Assembly: GCF_014283215.1 (NCBI RefSeq) | Contig: NZ_JACOMF010000004.1 | Span: 62,001 to 126,000, forward strand | DNA length: 64,000 nt | Origin: Siccirubricoccus deserti | Lineage (GTDB): Bacteria; Pseudomonadota; Alphaproteobacteria; Acetobacterales; Acetobacteraceae | Direction: 5' to 3' | Part shown: positions 26,123-35,544 of the stretch, one piece after another | How the letters are laid out: every line of letters starts with the position of its first letter | How positions within the stretch are numbered: the first letter of the stretch is position 1 | Position numbers and translations under genes: made by a program | The notes under the pieces: model-generated | Database searches by the model: none | What the model was told of the DNA's origin: nothing | What the model saw: the letters and a program-made list of their open reading frames with translations, nothing else

Positions 26123-27367
26123 ATGAGCCTCAATACGCCTCGCCACATCCGCCTGACCTCCCACCCCGAGCCGCAGGCCCAGCGGTGGCGGCTGCGCTGG
26201 GGGGCGGCCGATCCGGCAACGCGCGGGCCGGTGATCGGCTCCGTCACCCGACCGGCCGATCGCAACGTCATCGGCACCCATGGCGGCTCCTACTCGCTGT
26301 ACCGGGCGCTGGCCGTCTCCGCCGGCGCGCTGTCGCCGCTGCAGCGCCCGGACCTCGCCAACACCCACCCCGTCGCCGCCATCGGCCCGCATCCGCAATG
26401 GATGGAGCCAGGCAGGATCGTCTCGCTCGACCCCTGGGGCCATCTGGCGACCGAGGCCTTCGGCGACGCCATTGCCGAGGGCATCGACATCCGCCCGACC
26501 ATCGCGGTGACCCGGGCGCGGCTGAACCTCGCCGAGCTGAACGCCGAGATCGCCCGCGGCCGGCTGGTGCCGGACGGGCGGGTGCTCCATCCGGGCGGCG
26601 ATGTCTCGGTCACCAAGGCGGCGGTCGACCCGGTGTGGTGGCTGCCCGGCATCGCCGAGCGCTTCCAGACCAGCGAACATGAGCTGCGCCGCACGCTGTT
26701 CGAGCAGACCGGCGGCATGTACCCGGAGCTGGTCACCCGGCCGGACCTCGAAGTGTTCCTGCCGCCGATCGGCGGCATCACCGTCTATATCTTCGGCGAT
26801 CCGGCGGCGCTGGCCGACCGGCGCGTGCCGCTGACCTGCCGGGTGCATGACGAGTGCAACGGCTCCGACGTCTTCGGCTCCGACATCTGCACCTGCCGGC
26901 CGTACCTGCTGCACGGCATCGAGGAGAGCGTGCGGGCGGCGCAGCAGGGCGGGGTCGGCCTCGTGGTCTACAACCGCAAGGAAGGCAGGGCGCTGGGCGA
27001 GGTGACGAAGTTCCTCGTCTACAACGCCCGCAAGCGGCAGCAGGGTGGCGACCAGGCGGCGACCTATTTCGAGCGCACCGAATGCGTCGCCGGGGTGCAG
27101 GACGCCCGCTTCCAGCAGCTGATGCCGGATGTGCTGCACTGGCTGGGCATCACCCGGATCCACCGCCTGGTCTCGATGTCCAACATGAAGCATGACGCGA
27201 TGGTGGCGCAGGGGATCGAGATCGGCGAACGGGTGCCGATCCCGGCCGATCGGGTGCCGCTGGATGCCAGCGTGGAGATGGAGGCCAAGAAGGCCGCCGG
27301 CTACTACGCCCCGGAGGGCGCCGCCGACCTCGCCACGACGATCGGCCGGCCGTTGGGGGAGACGTGA
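26123..27367 (+). CDS. GTP cyclohydrolase II homologue of the uracil-catabolism (URC1) type
   Basis: 414 residues, much longer than RibA (about 200). The C-terminal half holds the cyclohydrolase II core: the zinc site RVHDECNGSDVFGSDICTC (three Cys), then YNRKEGRALGEVTKFLVYN and a long tail. The N-terminal 200 residues (SVTRPADRNVIGTHGGSYSL, LEVFLPPIGGITVY) are found in URC1 proteins. URC1 was described in yeast uracil catabolism with URC4; bacterial homologues form a cluster with a uracil phosphoribosyltransferase, exactly as here. It probably opens the pyrimidine ring of a uracil nucleotide rather than making riboflavin. Confidence 0.85.
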   Translation: MSLNTPRHIRLTSHPEPQAQRWRLRWGAADPATRGPVIGSVTRPADRNVIGTHGGSYSLYRALAVSAGALSPLQRPDLANTHPVAAIGPHPQWMEPGRIVSLDPWGHLATEAFGDAIAEGIDIRPTIAVTRARLNLAELNAEIARGRLVPDGRVLHPGGDVSVTKAAVDPVWWLPGIAERFQTSEHELRRTLFEQTGGMYPELVTRPDLEVFLPPIGGITVYIFGDPAALADRRVPLTCRVHDECNGSDVFGSDICTCRPYLLHGIEESVRAAQQGGVGLVVYNRKEGRALGEVTKFLVYNARKRQQGGDQAATYFERTECVAGVQDARFQQLMPDVLHWLGITRIHRLVSMSNMKHDAMVAQGIEIGERVPIPADRVPLDASVEMEAKKAAGYYAPEGAADLATTIGRPLGET

Positions 27368-27404
27368 GCCCTCATTCAATCGCGGATCGTCGGGGGACCG
27401 GAGC

Positions 27405-28634
27405 GTGAGCCAGTTTCGCCACACCCATCCGGCGGAAGCGCTACTGACACCGGAAGCGGTGCGCGGCCGCTCGATGGAACTCTATGCCGCGGCGCTGGAT
27501 GGCCGCCTGCCCGGCTGGCGCCTGCACCCGGAGGCGCTGGCCGATTGCGCCGCCATGGTCGCCGCCGAGGTACGCGACCGCTACCCCGACCTCCGCGTGC
27601 CCTTCCATGCGCGCTGGCGGCATTTCGCCGTCGGCGGCATCGACCGCTGGGCGGCGCTGCGGGCGCTGGCGGCCTTCCCCACGCCCGCCTCCGAGGCCCG
27701 CGCCGCCTGCGACTTGGCGATCGTGTCCGTGCTGCTCGATGCCGGCGCCGGCATGGGCTGGCGCTACACCGAGGCAGGAACCGGCGCGGTGCTCGCCCGG
27801 TCCGAGGGGCTGGCGGTGGCAAGCCTCTCCATCTTCGCCCGCGGCGGCTTCGCCGAGGACGGCGTCTCGCCGCGCGCCGATGCCTCCCGCCTCGCGCGGA
27901 TCACCGCCGCCGAACTGGCCGAGGGCTTCCAGGCCGGCGAGGCCAACCCGCTGGTCGGGCTGGAGGGCCGCGCCGCGCTGCTGCGCCGGCTGGGCGAGAC
28001 GGTACTGGCGGCGCCCGCGGTCTTCGGCCGTGCCGATGCGCCGCGTCCGGGCGGGATATTCGACCTGCTGGCCGCGGGCGGCGAGTTGCCGGCGCGGGCC
28101 ATCCTCATCGCCCTGCTGCGCCACCTCGGCCCGATCTGGCCGGGGCGGGAGCTGCTGGAGGGCGTGCCGCTCGGCGATTGCTGGCGGCATCCCGGCATCC
28201 GCCGCACCGATCCGACCAGCGGGCTGATCCCCTTCCACAAGCTCTCGCAATGGCTGGCCTATTCGCTGGTCGAGCCACTGCAGGCCGCCGGCGTCGTGGT
28301 GGTCGGGCTGGATGCGCTGACCGGCCTTGCCGAGTACCGCAACGGCGGGCTGTTCCTCGACGCCGGGGTCATCGCCCTTGCCGACCCCGAGGATGCGTCG
28401 CGGGAGCACCTGCCGGGGGCGCCGCTGATCGTCGGCTGGCGGGCGCTGACGGTGGCGCTGCTGGATGCACTGGCGCCGCTGGTGCGGGAGAAGCTGGGCG
28501 TGGCCGCGGCGGATTTCCCGCTGGCCCGAGTGCTGGAAGGCGGCAGCTGGTGGGCCGGCCGCCGCCTCGCCGCCGAACGCCGCGCCGATGGCGGACCACC
28601 ATTGCGGGTTGCCAGCGACGGCACACTGTTCTGA
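27405..28634 (+). CDS. URC4/DUF1688 family protein of uracil catabolism
   Basis: 409 residues from a GTG at 27405 with GGGGGA 7 bases upstream; no ATG fits the family N-terminus (SQFRHTHPAEALLTPEAVR). Recognisable blocks include HARWRHF, GAGMGWRY, RSEGLAVAS, NPLVGLEGRAALL, IPFHKLSQWLAYSLVEP, GLAEYRNGGLF and the C-terminal LEGGSWWAGRRLA. The family is known as URC4 in the reductive-independent uracil degradation route; its chemistry has not been settled to my knowledge. It lies 37 bases after the URC1-like gene and 16 bases before upp. Confidence 0.88.
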   Translation: MSQFRHTHPAEALLTPEAVRGRSMELYAAALDGRLPGWRLHPEALADCAAMVAAEVRDRYPDLRVPFHARWRHFAVGGIDRWAALRALAAFPTPASEARAACDLAIVSVLLDAGAGMGWRYTEAGTGAVLARSEGLAVASLSIFARGGFAEDGVSPRADASRLARITAAELAEGFQAGEANPLVGLEGRAALLRRLGETVLAAPAVFGRADAPRPGGIFDLLAAGGELPARAILIALLRHLGPIWPGRELLEGVPLGDCWRHPGIRRTDPTSGLIPFHKLSQWLAYSLVEPLQAAGVVVVGLDALTGLAEYRNGGLFLDAGVIALADPEDASREHLPGAPLIVGWRALTVALLDALAPLVREKLGVAAADFPLARVLEGGSWWAGRRLAAERRADGGPPLRVASDGTLF

Positions 28635-28650
28635 CCGATGAGGGGTTCCA

Positions 28651-29280
28651 ATGCGCCAGGTGCATGTCGTCGACCATCCACTGGTGCAGCACAAGCTGAC
28701 CCTGATGCGGGAGACCGAGCGCTCCACCCAGGGCTTCCGCCGGCTGCTGAACGAGATCGGCATGCTGCTGGCGTATGAGGTCACCCGCGACCTGCCGCTG
28801 GAGGAACACGAGATCCAGACGCCGGTAGCGCCGATGAGGGCGCCGAAGCTGGCCGGCAAGAAGCTGGTCTTCGCGCCGATCCTGCGCGCCGGCATGGGCT
28901 TCGTCGACGGCATGCTGGAGCTGGTGCCGAGTGCCCGCATCGCGCATATCGGCCTCTACCGCGACCCGAAGACCTTGCAGGCGGTGGAGTACTACTTCAA
29001 GGCGCCGCCGGATGTGGCGGAACGGCTGGTGATCGTGCTTGATCCCATGCTCGCCACCGCCAACAGCGCCGTCGCCGCGGTGGACCGGCTGAAGGAACGC
29101 GGCTGTCGCGAGTTACGGTTGGTCTGCCTGCTGGCGGCGCCGGAGGGGGTGGAGCGTTTCCACGGCGTCCACCCGGAAGTGCCGATCTGGACGGCGGCGA
29201 TCGATGAGCGGCTGGACAGCCATGGCTACATCGTGCCGGGGCTGGGGGATGCCGGGGACCGGATGTTCGGGACCAGGTAG
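28651..29280 (+). CDS. upp: Uracil phosphoribosyltransferase
   Basis: 209 residues, the usual size. [13 protein letters not shown] at the N-terminus, the dimer/flexible-loop region [17 protein letters not shown], the PRPP-binding loop [11 protein letters not shown] and the uracil-binding C-terminus [18 protein letters not shown] are all intact. It converts uracil and PRPP into UMP. A good ribosome site (GAGGGG, 5 bases before ATG) precedes it. Next to URC1 and URC4 homologues it likely feeds uracil into the URC pathway as well as salvage; yeast also needs its UPRT for this route. Confidence 0.95.
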   Translation: MRQVHVVDHPLVQHKLTLMRETERSTQGFRRLLNEIGMLLAYEVTRDLPLEEHEIQTPVAPMRAPKLAGKKLVFAPILRAGMGFVDGMLELVPSARIAHIGLYRDPKTLQAVEYYFKAPPDVAERLVIVLDPMLATANSAVAAVDRLKERGCRELRLVCLLAAPEGVERFHGVHPEVPIWTAAIDERLDSHGYIVPGLGDAGDRMFGTR

Positions 29281-29320
29281 CGCCTGCGCCGGGGAGCGAC
29301 CTGTCGAGCTCCGCCACGCC

Positions 29321-29395
29321 ATCCACGGGCTTGATCCTCAGATCCCGGCCTCCTGCCACTGGGATGGCCGGATCAAGTCTGGCCATGACATTATG
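29321..29395. repeat. Intergenic palindromic repeat of the LDPAI/RIKSGHD type
   Basis: Arms CTTGATCC (29330-29337) and GGATCAAG (29370-29377) are embedded in a longer imperfect palindrome. Read in one frame on the plus strand it gives GLDPQIP...GRIKSGHD, and on the minus strand RLDPAIP...LRIKPVD. This is the imprint of a short repeat that I recall as common between genes in alphaproteobacteria such as Bradyrhizobium and Acetobacteraceae. It lies between the convergent upp and mfd genes, where such elements may also help end transcription. Confidence 0.65.
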
Positions 29396-29436
29396 CTGCG
29401 TCGCAGAACGCGCGGCCACGCTAGGCAACTCGGTCG

Positions 29437-32400
29437 CTACGCCGCCTTCGCCTGCCCCGCCACCTTCGCCAGCGCCCCCAGCAGCTCCTTCGCCACCCGG
29501 ACGCGCTGCGGCAATTCCATCTCCCGCAGCAGGGCCAGCTTATGGTCCGGCCGCAGCTTCACCAGCCCCTTCTGCGCCGCCACCCATTGCACCAGCCCGC
29601 CCGGATTGCGCGGCTGGTTGCGGTGGAAGCTCAGCACCACGCCCTTCGGCCCGGCGTCCAGCTTCTCGACGCCGGCAGCGCGGCACAGCCCCTTGATGGC
29701 GACCACCTGCAGCAGGTTCTCCACCTCGGTCGGCACCGGGCCGAAGCGGTCGGCGAGTTCCGCCGCCATCGCCTCGATCTCCGCCTCGCTCGCCAGCGTG
29801 CCGATGCGGCGGTAGAGGCCGAGCCGCACCGGCAGGTCGCGGACGTATTCCTCCGGGATCAGCACCGGCAGGCCGAGGTTGATGTTGGGCGTCCAATCGC
29901 GGGCGTAGTCCGCCTCGCCCTTCTTCTTCCGCCCCTGCCCTGCCTTGATGTCGGCAACCGCATCCTCCAGCATCTGCTGGTACAGCTCGATGCCGACCTC
30001 GCGGATATGGCCGCTCTGCTCGTCGCCCAGCAGGTTGCCGGCGCCGCGGATGTCGAGGTCGTGGCTCGCCAGGGTGAAGCCGGCGCCGAGGTTGTCGAGC
30101 GTCTGCATCACCTCCAGCCGCTTCTGCGCCGCCGCGGAGAGCCGGTGCTGCGCCGGCCAGGTCAGGTAGGCGTAGCCGCGCTGCTTGCCGCGGCCGACCC
30201 GCCCGCGCAGCTGATAGAGCTGCGCCAGGCCGAACATATCGGCGCGATGGATGATCAGCGTGTTCACCGCCGGCATGTCGAGCCCGCTCTCGACGATGTT
30301 GGTCGAGAGCAGGATGTCGTGCTTGCCGTCGCCGAATTCGGTCATCACCCGCTCAAGCTGGGTGGGGGCGAGCTGGCCATGCGCCTCGACGATGCGCGCC
30401 TCGGGCACGATCTCGCGCAGCCGGGCGGAGACCTTCGGCATGTCCTCGAGCCGGGGAACGACGCAGAAGATCTGGCCACCGCGGAAGCGCTCACGCTGGA
30501 TCGCCTCGCGCAGCACCACGCCATCCCAGGGCATGATGAAGGTGCGCACCGCCAGGCGGTCGACCGGCGGCGTGGCGATGACGCTCATTTCCCGCACACC
30601 GGTGAGCGCCAGTTGCAGGGTGCGCGGGATCGGCGTCGCGGTCAGCGTCAGCACGTGAACGTCGGTCTTCAGCGCCTTCAGCTTCTCCTTGTGGGCGACG
30701 CCGAAATGCTGCTCCTCATCGACGATGACGAGGCCGAGGTCGGCGAATTCCACCCCCTTGCTCAGCAGCGCATGGGTGCCGACGACGATGTTGACGGAGC
30801 CGTCCTTCAGCCCCTCCTTCACCGCCGCCGCGTCCTTGGCCGTCACCATGCGGGAGAGCTGGCCGATTTTCACCGGCAGGCCTTCGAACCGCGCGGAGAA
30901 GGTGCGGAAATGCTGCCGCGCCAGAAGGGTGGTCGGCACCACCACAGCCACCTGCACCCCGGACATGGCGACGACGAAGGCGGCACGCAGCGCCACCTCG
31001 GTCTTGCCGAAGCCGACGTCGCCGCAGATCAGCCGATCCATCGGCCGCCCGGCCGCGAGATCCTCCAGCACATCGGCGATGGCGCGCTGCTGGTCGTCGG
31101 TCTCGGCGAAGGGGAAGCGGGCGCAGAACTCGTCCCAGGCGCCTTCCGGCGGCATCGCGGCGAAGCCGTCCTTCACCTGCCGCTCGGCGGCGATGCGGAT
31201 GAGCTGCGCCGCCATGTCCTGGATGCGCTGCTTGGCCTTGGCCTTGCGGTTCTGCCAGGAGGTGCCGCCAAGCTTGTCGAGCGCGACGCCGGCGGTCTCG
31301 GTGCCGAAGCGCGACAGCACCTCGATGTTCTCGACCGGCAGGAAGAGCTTGTCGCCGCCGTCGTAGAGCAGCCGCAGGCAGTCGTGCGCGGCGCCATTGA
31401 CGTCCAGCGTCTCCAGCCCGTCGTAGCGGCCGATGCCATGGTCCTGGTGCACCACCAGGTCGCCCTGCTCGATGCCCGTCGCATCGGCGATGAACTGGTC
31501 GGCGCGCTTGCGGCGGCGCGGCGGGCGGGCGATGCGCTCGCCCAGCAGATCCTGCTCGCCGACAACGGAAAGCCCACCGCCGGCGGCGTCCGGCGGGGCC
31601 AGGAAGCCACGCTCCAGCCCGAGGATCGCCAACCCCACCACGCCCTTCGGCAGCGCCGCCAGCCCTGCGGCGTCATCCACCGGCTGGGCGCCGACGCCAT
31701 TCTCCCGCAGCAGATTCGCCAGCCGCTCGCGGGAACCGCGGGTCCAGGCGGCGAGCACCGGGCGGCGACCCTGCTGGACCATCGCCTCGGCGTGCTCGGC
31801 GAAGGCGTGGAAGACGTTCTGCCCGGCGGCGCGGGCCTCGGTGAACAGCCTGCCCGGTCGGCCGCCGGCCTCGATGCCCTCGGCGCCGTCGGGTCGGGCG
31901 AAGGGGCTGAAGCGGAACAGCGAGCCGGCCGAGAGCATGCGGTCCCAGGCGGCGCGGGTCAGGTAGAGCTTGCCAGGCGGCGCCGGGCGGTAAGGCACCT
32001 CGCCCTCCGGCCGCAGCGGGCTGCGGCGGGCGTCGTAATGGTCGGCGATCATCTCCAGCCGCGCCGCCAGCACCTCATCCGCCTGGTGGTCGAGGCTGAA
32101 GGAGGCGCCCGGCAGGTACTCCGCCAGCGTCTCCATCCGTTCGTGGAACAGCCCGGCCCAGTGCTCCATCCCCGGGTGCTTGCGGCCGGCGGAGACCGAG
32201 ACATAGAGCGGATCCTCGGTCGCCGCGGCGCCGAACAGATCGACATAGGCGGTGCGGAAGCGGCCGATCGAGGCCTCGTCGAGGAAGACCTCGCCCACCG
32301 GGCGCAGCCACAGCTCGGCCAGTGCCTCGCCGCTGCGCTGGGTGCCGGTGTCGAAGCGGCGCAACCCCTCGATCTCGTCGCCGAACAGGTCGAGCCGGAT

Positions 32401-32925
32401 CGGGTCCGGCTCACCGGCCGGATAGAGGTCGATGATGCCGCCACGGACGGCATATTCGCCTGGCTCCATCACCGTGCCGGTGCGGCCGTAGCCATTCGCT
32501 TCCAGGAAGCGGGTCAGCGCCTCCGGCTGCACCCGCCCGCCCTTCTTCAGCAGCATGGTGGCGCCGAGGAAGGCCTCGCGCGGCGGCACCTTCTGCACCA
32601 GCGCGTTCACCGTCGTCACCAGGATGCGCGGCCGGGTTGGCGGCTCCAGCAGCCGGGTCAGGGTGGCGACGCGCTCGGCGACGATCTCAGGGTTGGGCGA
32701 GACCCGGTCATAGGGCAGGCAGTCCCAGGCGGGGAAGCGGAGGACCTCGACATCCGGGGCGAAGAACCCCAGCGCCTCGATGAGCCGGGCGGTGCGGGCA
32801 TCGTCGCGGCAGACATGCACCACCGGCTGGTCGGTCTCGGCCCGGCGGCGGGCCAGCAGCAGCGCATCGAAGCCTTCCGGCGCGCCGTGGATGGTCAGGC
32901 CAGGCGCGGCAAGGACTTCGCTCAT
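29437..32925 (-). CDS. mfd: Mfd, transcription-repair coupling factor
   Basis: 1162 residues. Domain order is as in Mfd: the UvrB-like module (RFPAWDCLPYDRVSPNPEIV and so on), the RNA-polymerase interaction domain (HQDHGIGRYDGL), the RecG-like translocase with Walker A GDVGFGKTE, DEEQ box, TATPIPRTL, GRVGRGKQRGYAYL, and a C-terminal TRCF domain. It removes RNA polymerase stalled at DNA damage and recruits UvrA. The start overlaps the sdhE stop (ATGA). Confidence 0.97.
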   Translation of the reverse strand: MSEVLAAPGLTIHGAPEGFDALLLARRRAETDQPVVHVCRDDARTARLIEALGFFAPDVEVLRFPAWDCLPYDRVSPNPEIVAERVATLTRLLEPPTRPRILVTTVNALVQKVPPREAFLGATMLLKKGGRVQPEALTRFLEANGYGRTGTVMEPGEYAVRGGIIDLYPAGEPDPIRLDLFGDEIEGLRRFDTGTQRSGEALAELWLRPVGEVFLDEASIGRFRTAYVDLFGAAATEDPLYVSVSAGRKHPGMEHWAGLFHERMETLAEYLPGASFSLDHQADEVLAARLEMIADHYDARRSPLRPEGEVPYRPAPPGKLYLTRAAWDRMLSAGSLFRFSPFARPDGAEGIEAGGRPGRLFTEARAAGQNVFHAFAEHAEAMVQQGRRPVLAAWTRGSRERLANLLRENGVGAQPVDDAAGLAALPKGVVGLAILGLERGFLAPPDAAGGGLSVVGEQDLLGERIARPPRRRKRADQFIADATGIEQGDLVVHQDHGIGRYDGLETLDVNGAAHDCLRLLYDGGDKLFLPVENIEVLSRFGTETAGVALDKLGGTSWQNRKAKAKQRIQDMAAQLIRIAAERQVKDGFAAMPPEGAWDEFCARFPFAETDDQQRAIADVLEDLAAGRPMDRLICGDVGFGKTEVALRAAFVVAMSGVQVAVVVPTTLLARQHFRTFSARFEGLPVKIGQLSRMVTAKDAAAVKEGLKDGSVNIVVGTHALLSKGVEFADLGLVIVDEEQHFGVAHKEKLKALKTDVHVLTLTATPIPRTLQLALTGVREMSVIATPPVDRLAVRTFIMPWDGVVLREAIQRERFRGGQIFCVVPRLEDMPKVSARLREIVPEARIVEAHGQLAPTQLERVMTEFGDGKHDILLSTNIVESGLDMPAVNTLIIHRADMFGLAQLYQLRGRVGRGKQRGYAYLTWPAQHRLSAAAQKRLEVMQTLDNLGAGFTLASHDLDIRGAGNLLGDEQSGHIREVGIELYQQMLEDAVADIKAGQGRKKKGEADYARDWTPNINLGLPVLIPEEYVRDLPVRLGLYRRIGTLASEAEIEAMAAELADRFGPVPTEVENLLQVVAIKGLCRAAGVEKLDAGPKGVVLSFHRNQPRNPGGLVQWVAAQKGLVKLRPDHKLALLREMELPQRVRVAKELLGALAKVAGQAKAA

Positions 32926-33266
32926 GGGCGGCGCAGCCCCTCTGGCAGTCCGGCACCGGAGGCGGCGCATTCGACGGCCATGCGGTCCAGCATCGGGCTG
33001 CGACACTCCGGCGGGATGGGGCGGCGGCCGGAGAGCCAATCGGCCAGGTCCACGTCGGGGTACTCCAGCACCGCCTCCAGCTCATCCAGCTCGGCGGCGC
33101 TGAAGCCAGCGATATTGCGCTCGGTGAAGGCACCGATCATCAGGTCGGCCTCCTTCGTCCCACGGTGGCGAGCGCGGAACAACAAGCGGCGACGGCGGGG
33201 ATCGAGCGATTCGGGGGCGAAGGGCATGTCGCGGGAGGGCATCTCCGGTGCCATATAGAGGCGCAT
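32922..33266 (-). CDS. sdhE: SdhE-type FAD assembly factor (DUF339)
   Basis: 114 residues. The core RRRRLLFRARHRGTKEAD matches the SdhE motif RGxxExD, though the usual Met and Leu of RGMxELD are Thr and Ala. The rest (FSAAELDELEAVLEYPDVDLADWLSG) is typical. SdhE helps covalent flavinylation of succinate dehydrogenase. ATG 33266 has AGGA 5 bases upstream. The N-terminus is longer than in E. coli SdhE by about 25 residues, and ATGs at 33254 and later are possible. Its place between mfd and recG is, as I recall, common in alphaproteobacteria. Confidence 0.88.
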   Translation of the reverse strand: MRLYMAPEMPSRDMPFAPESLDPRRRRLLFRARHRGTKEADLMIGAFTERNIAGFSAAELDELEAVLEYPDVDLADWLSGRRPIPPECRSPMLDRMAVECAASGAGLPEGLRRP

Positions 33267-33326
33267 GGGAATCCTGTCAGCCCGACGCGGCAGCCCCCGG
33301 AAGAGTTGCCGGACCCGATCAGCGTG

Positions 33327-35432
33327 ATGCCAAGGGAAACCCCTGCCCTGGAGGCCACGGAGGATCAGGGCCTCGCGCCGCTCCTGGCGCCGCTCGCCAG
33401 CCTGCCCGGCATCGGCCCTGTCATCAGCAAGCGGCTGGTCGAGGCGGCTGGCGGCGACCGGGTGCGCGACCTGCTGTTCCATCTGCCTGAACGTTACGCA
33501 ACCCGGATTCGCGTCGCCAGCCCAGCCGAGGCGCCTCCGGACGCCGAGGTGATCCTGCCTGCCCTGGTCGGGCCGATGCGCACGGCGCGCTCGCGGACCG
33601 GCCGGCCCTATGTCGAGGTCCGCGCCGAGGCCGCCGGCAAGCGGCTGCTGATCCGCTACATCAACGGTCGCGCCGAATGGCTGCGGCAGCTGCTGCCCGA
33701 GGCGACCGAACGGCTGTTCGCCGGCCGGGTGAAACCCGAAGGCAACATCTATTCCATGCTCAACCCGCTCTCCGCCTCGACGCCGGAGGGGCTGCCGGAG
33801 CTGGAGCCGGTCTGGCCGCTGGTGAAGGGGCTGAGCCTCCGCCATGTCGCCCGGGCGATGCGTGAGGCGCTGGCGCTGCTCACCGAGCCGCCGGAATGGC
33901 ACGACCCGGCGCTGCTGCGGCGGGAGGGCTGGCCGGGCTTCGCCGCGGCGTTGCGGCAGGTGCAGGCGCCGGAGGCACTGCCGCCCCCCACCGCCCGCAC
34001 CCGCCTTGCCTATGACGAGGCGCTGGCCGGCCAGGTGGCGCTGGCGCTGGTACGGCGGAGAGTGCGGCTAAGGCCGGGCCGGGCCCTCAAGGGCGATGGC
34101 ACACTGCGGGTGAAGGCGCTGGCCGCCTTCGGCCATCCGCCGACGCCCTCCCAGACGCATGCGCTGGCCGAGATCGACGCCGACCTCGCGGCGCCGCACC
34201 GGATGCTGCGGCTGCTGCAGGGTGATGTCGGCTCCGGCAAGACGCTGGTGGCGGTGCTGGCGATGCTGCGGGCGGTGGAGGCCGGTGCCCAGGCGGCCAT
34301 CATGGCCCCGACCGAGATCCTGGCGCGGCAGCATCTGCGCACCCTGGTCCGCCTCTGCATGCCCGCCGGGGTGCGGGTGGAGCTGCTGGCCGGCAGCGTG
34401 AAGGGCGCCCAGCGGAAACGCGTGCTGGCCGGCCTCGCCGAGGGCTCGGTCAAGATCGTCGTCGGCACCCATGCGCTGTTCCAAGAGGGGGTGGCGTTCC
34501 GCGACCTCGGTCTGGCGGTGGTGGATGAACAGCACCGCTTCGGCGTGGCGCAGCGGCTGATGCTGGCCGAGAAGGGTGATGCGGCGGACATGCTGGTGAT
34601 GACCGCGACGCCGATCCCGCGCACCCTGCTGCTGACCCAATGGGGCGAGATGGCGGTCTCCCGCTTGCACGGCAAGCCGGCCGGGCGGCAGCCGATCACC
34701 ACCACCCTGCACGGGCTGCGCCAGCTCGACCAGGTGGTGGCGGGGCTGGCGCGGGCGCTCGACCGCGGTGCCCGGGTCTACTGGGTCTGCCCGCATGTCG
34801 CCGAGAGCGAGGTGCTCGACCTCGCCGCCGCCGAGACCCGCTTCGCCGAGCTTTCCGCCCGCTTCCCCGGCCAGGTCGGGCTGGCGCATGGCAAGCTGGA
34901 CCCCGAGTTGCGCGAGCAGGCGCTGCGCGACTTCGCCGCCGGGCGGACGAAGCTGCTGGTGGCCACCACCGTCATCGAGGTGGGGGTCGATGTGCCCGAG
35001 GCCACCGTGATGGTGGTGGAGCACGCCGACCGCTTCGGCCTGGCGCAGCTGCACCAGTTGCGCGGCCGGGTCGGGCGCGGCGCCGCCGCCAGCTACTGCA
35101 TGCTGCTGTATGACGAGGGGCTCGGCCTCGGCTCGCGCGAGCGGCTGATGATCCTGCGCGACACCGAGGATGGCTTCGCCATCGCCGACGCCGATTTCCG
35201 CCTGCGCGGCGGCGGCGAGGCGCTGGGCACGAGGCAATCCGGCGCGCCGGTGTTCCGGCTGGGCCTGACCGAGGGCGAGGCGCAGGAAGGGCTGATCCTG
35301 ATGGCCAATCGCGACGCCACCCTGCTGCTGGAGAAGGACCCGCTGCTGGCCGGGCCGCGGGGCGTGGCGGTGCGGCAATTGCTCCGCATCTTCGACAAGG
35401 ATGCGGCGATGGCCTCGCTCCGCGCCGGCTGA
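33327..35432 (+). CDS. recG: RecG, ATP-dependent DNA helicase
   Basis: 701 residues. The N-terminal wedge domain begins with LASLPGIGPVISKRLVEA. The helicase core has LQGDVGSGKT (Walker A), MAPTEILARQH, VVDEQHRFGV, TATPIPRTL, ATTVIEVGVDVPEAT and HQLRGRVGRG. It reverses stalled forks and branch-migrates Holliday junctions. ATG 33327 sits 60 bases from the divergent sdhE start. The ribosome site is weak. Confidence 0.97.
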   Translation: MPRETPALEATEDQGLAPLLAPLASLPGIGPVISKRLVEAAGGDRVRDLLFHLPERYATRIRVASPAEAPPDAEVILPALVGPMRTARSRTGRPYVEVRAEAAGKRLLIRYINGRAEWLRQLLPEATERLFAGRVKPEGNIYSMLNPLSASTPEGLPELEPVWPLVKGLSLRHVARAMREALALLTEPPEWHDPALLRREGWPGFAAALRQVQAPEALPPPTARTRLAYDEALAGQVALALVRRRVRLRPGRALKGDGTLRVKALAAFGHPPTPSQTHALAEIDADLAAPHRMLRLLQGDVGSGKTLVAVLAMLRAVEAGAQAAIMAPTEILARQHLRTLVRLCMPAGVRVELLAGSVKGAQRKRVLAGLAEGSVKIVVGTHALFQEGVAFRDLGLAVVDEQHRFGVAQRLMLAEKGDAADMLVMTATPIPRTLLLTQWGEMAVSRLHGKPAGRQPITTTLHGLRQLDQVVAGLARALDRGARVYWVCPHVAESEVLDLAAAETRFAELSARFPGQVGLAHGKLDPELREQALRDFAAGRTKLLVATTVIEVGVDVPEATVMVVEHADRFGLAQLHQLRGRVGRGAAASYCMLLYDEGLGLGSRERLMILRDTEDGFAIADADFRLRGGGEALGTRQSGAPVFRLGLTEGEAQEGLILMANRDATLLLEKDPLLAGPRGVAVRQLLRIFDKDAAMASLRAG

Positions 35433-35544
35433 GGCGTTGGCCCTCCGGATGCGGCGGCAATCGCCTCAGGAAAGCCGGGGACTATGCGCGGCCCGGCCTG
35501 ATGGATTCCTGTGCTTCCCGTTCATTGGACGGGTGCGTTGGGGC

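Noticed and set aside
26123-27367. Riboflavin-synthesis RibA
   Set aside because: Twice the normal length, with URC1-type N-terminal region and URC4/upp neighbours; no other rib gene is near.
29542-33258. Plus-strand open frame of 1238 codons
   Set aside because: Runs antisense across mfd and sdhE, both firmly identified. No domain is recognisable in it.
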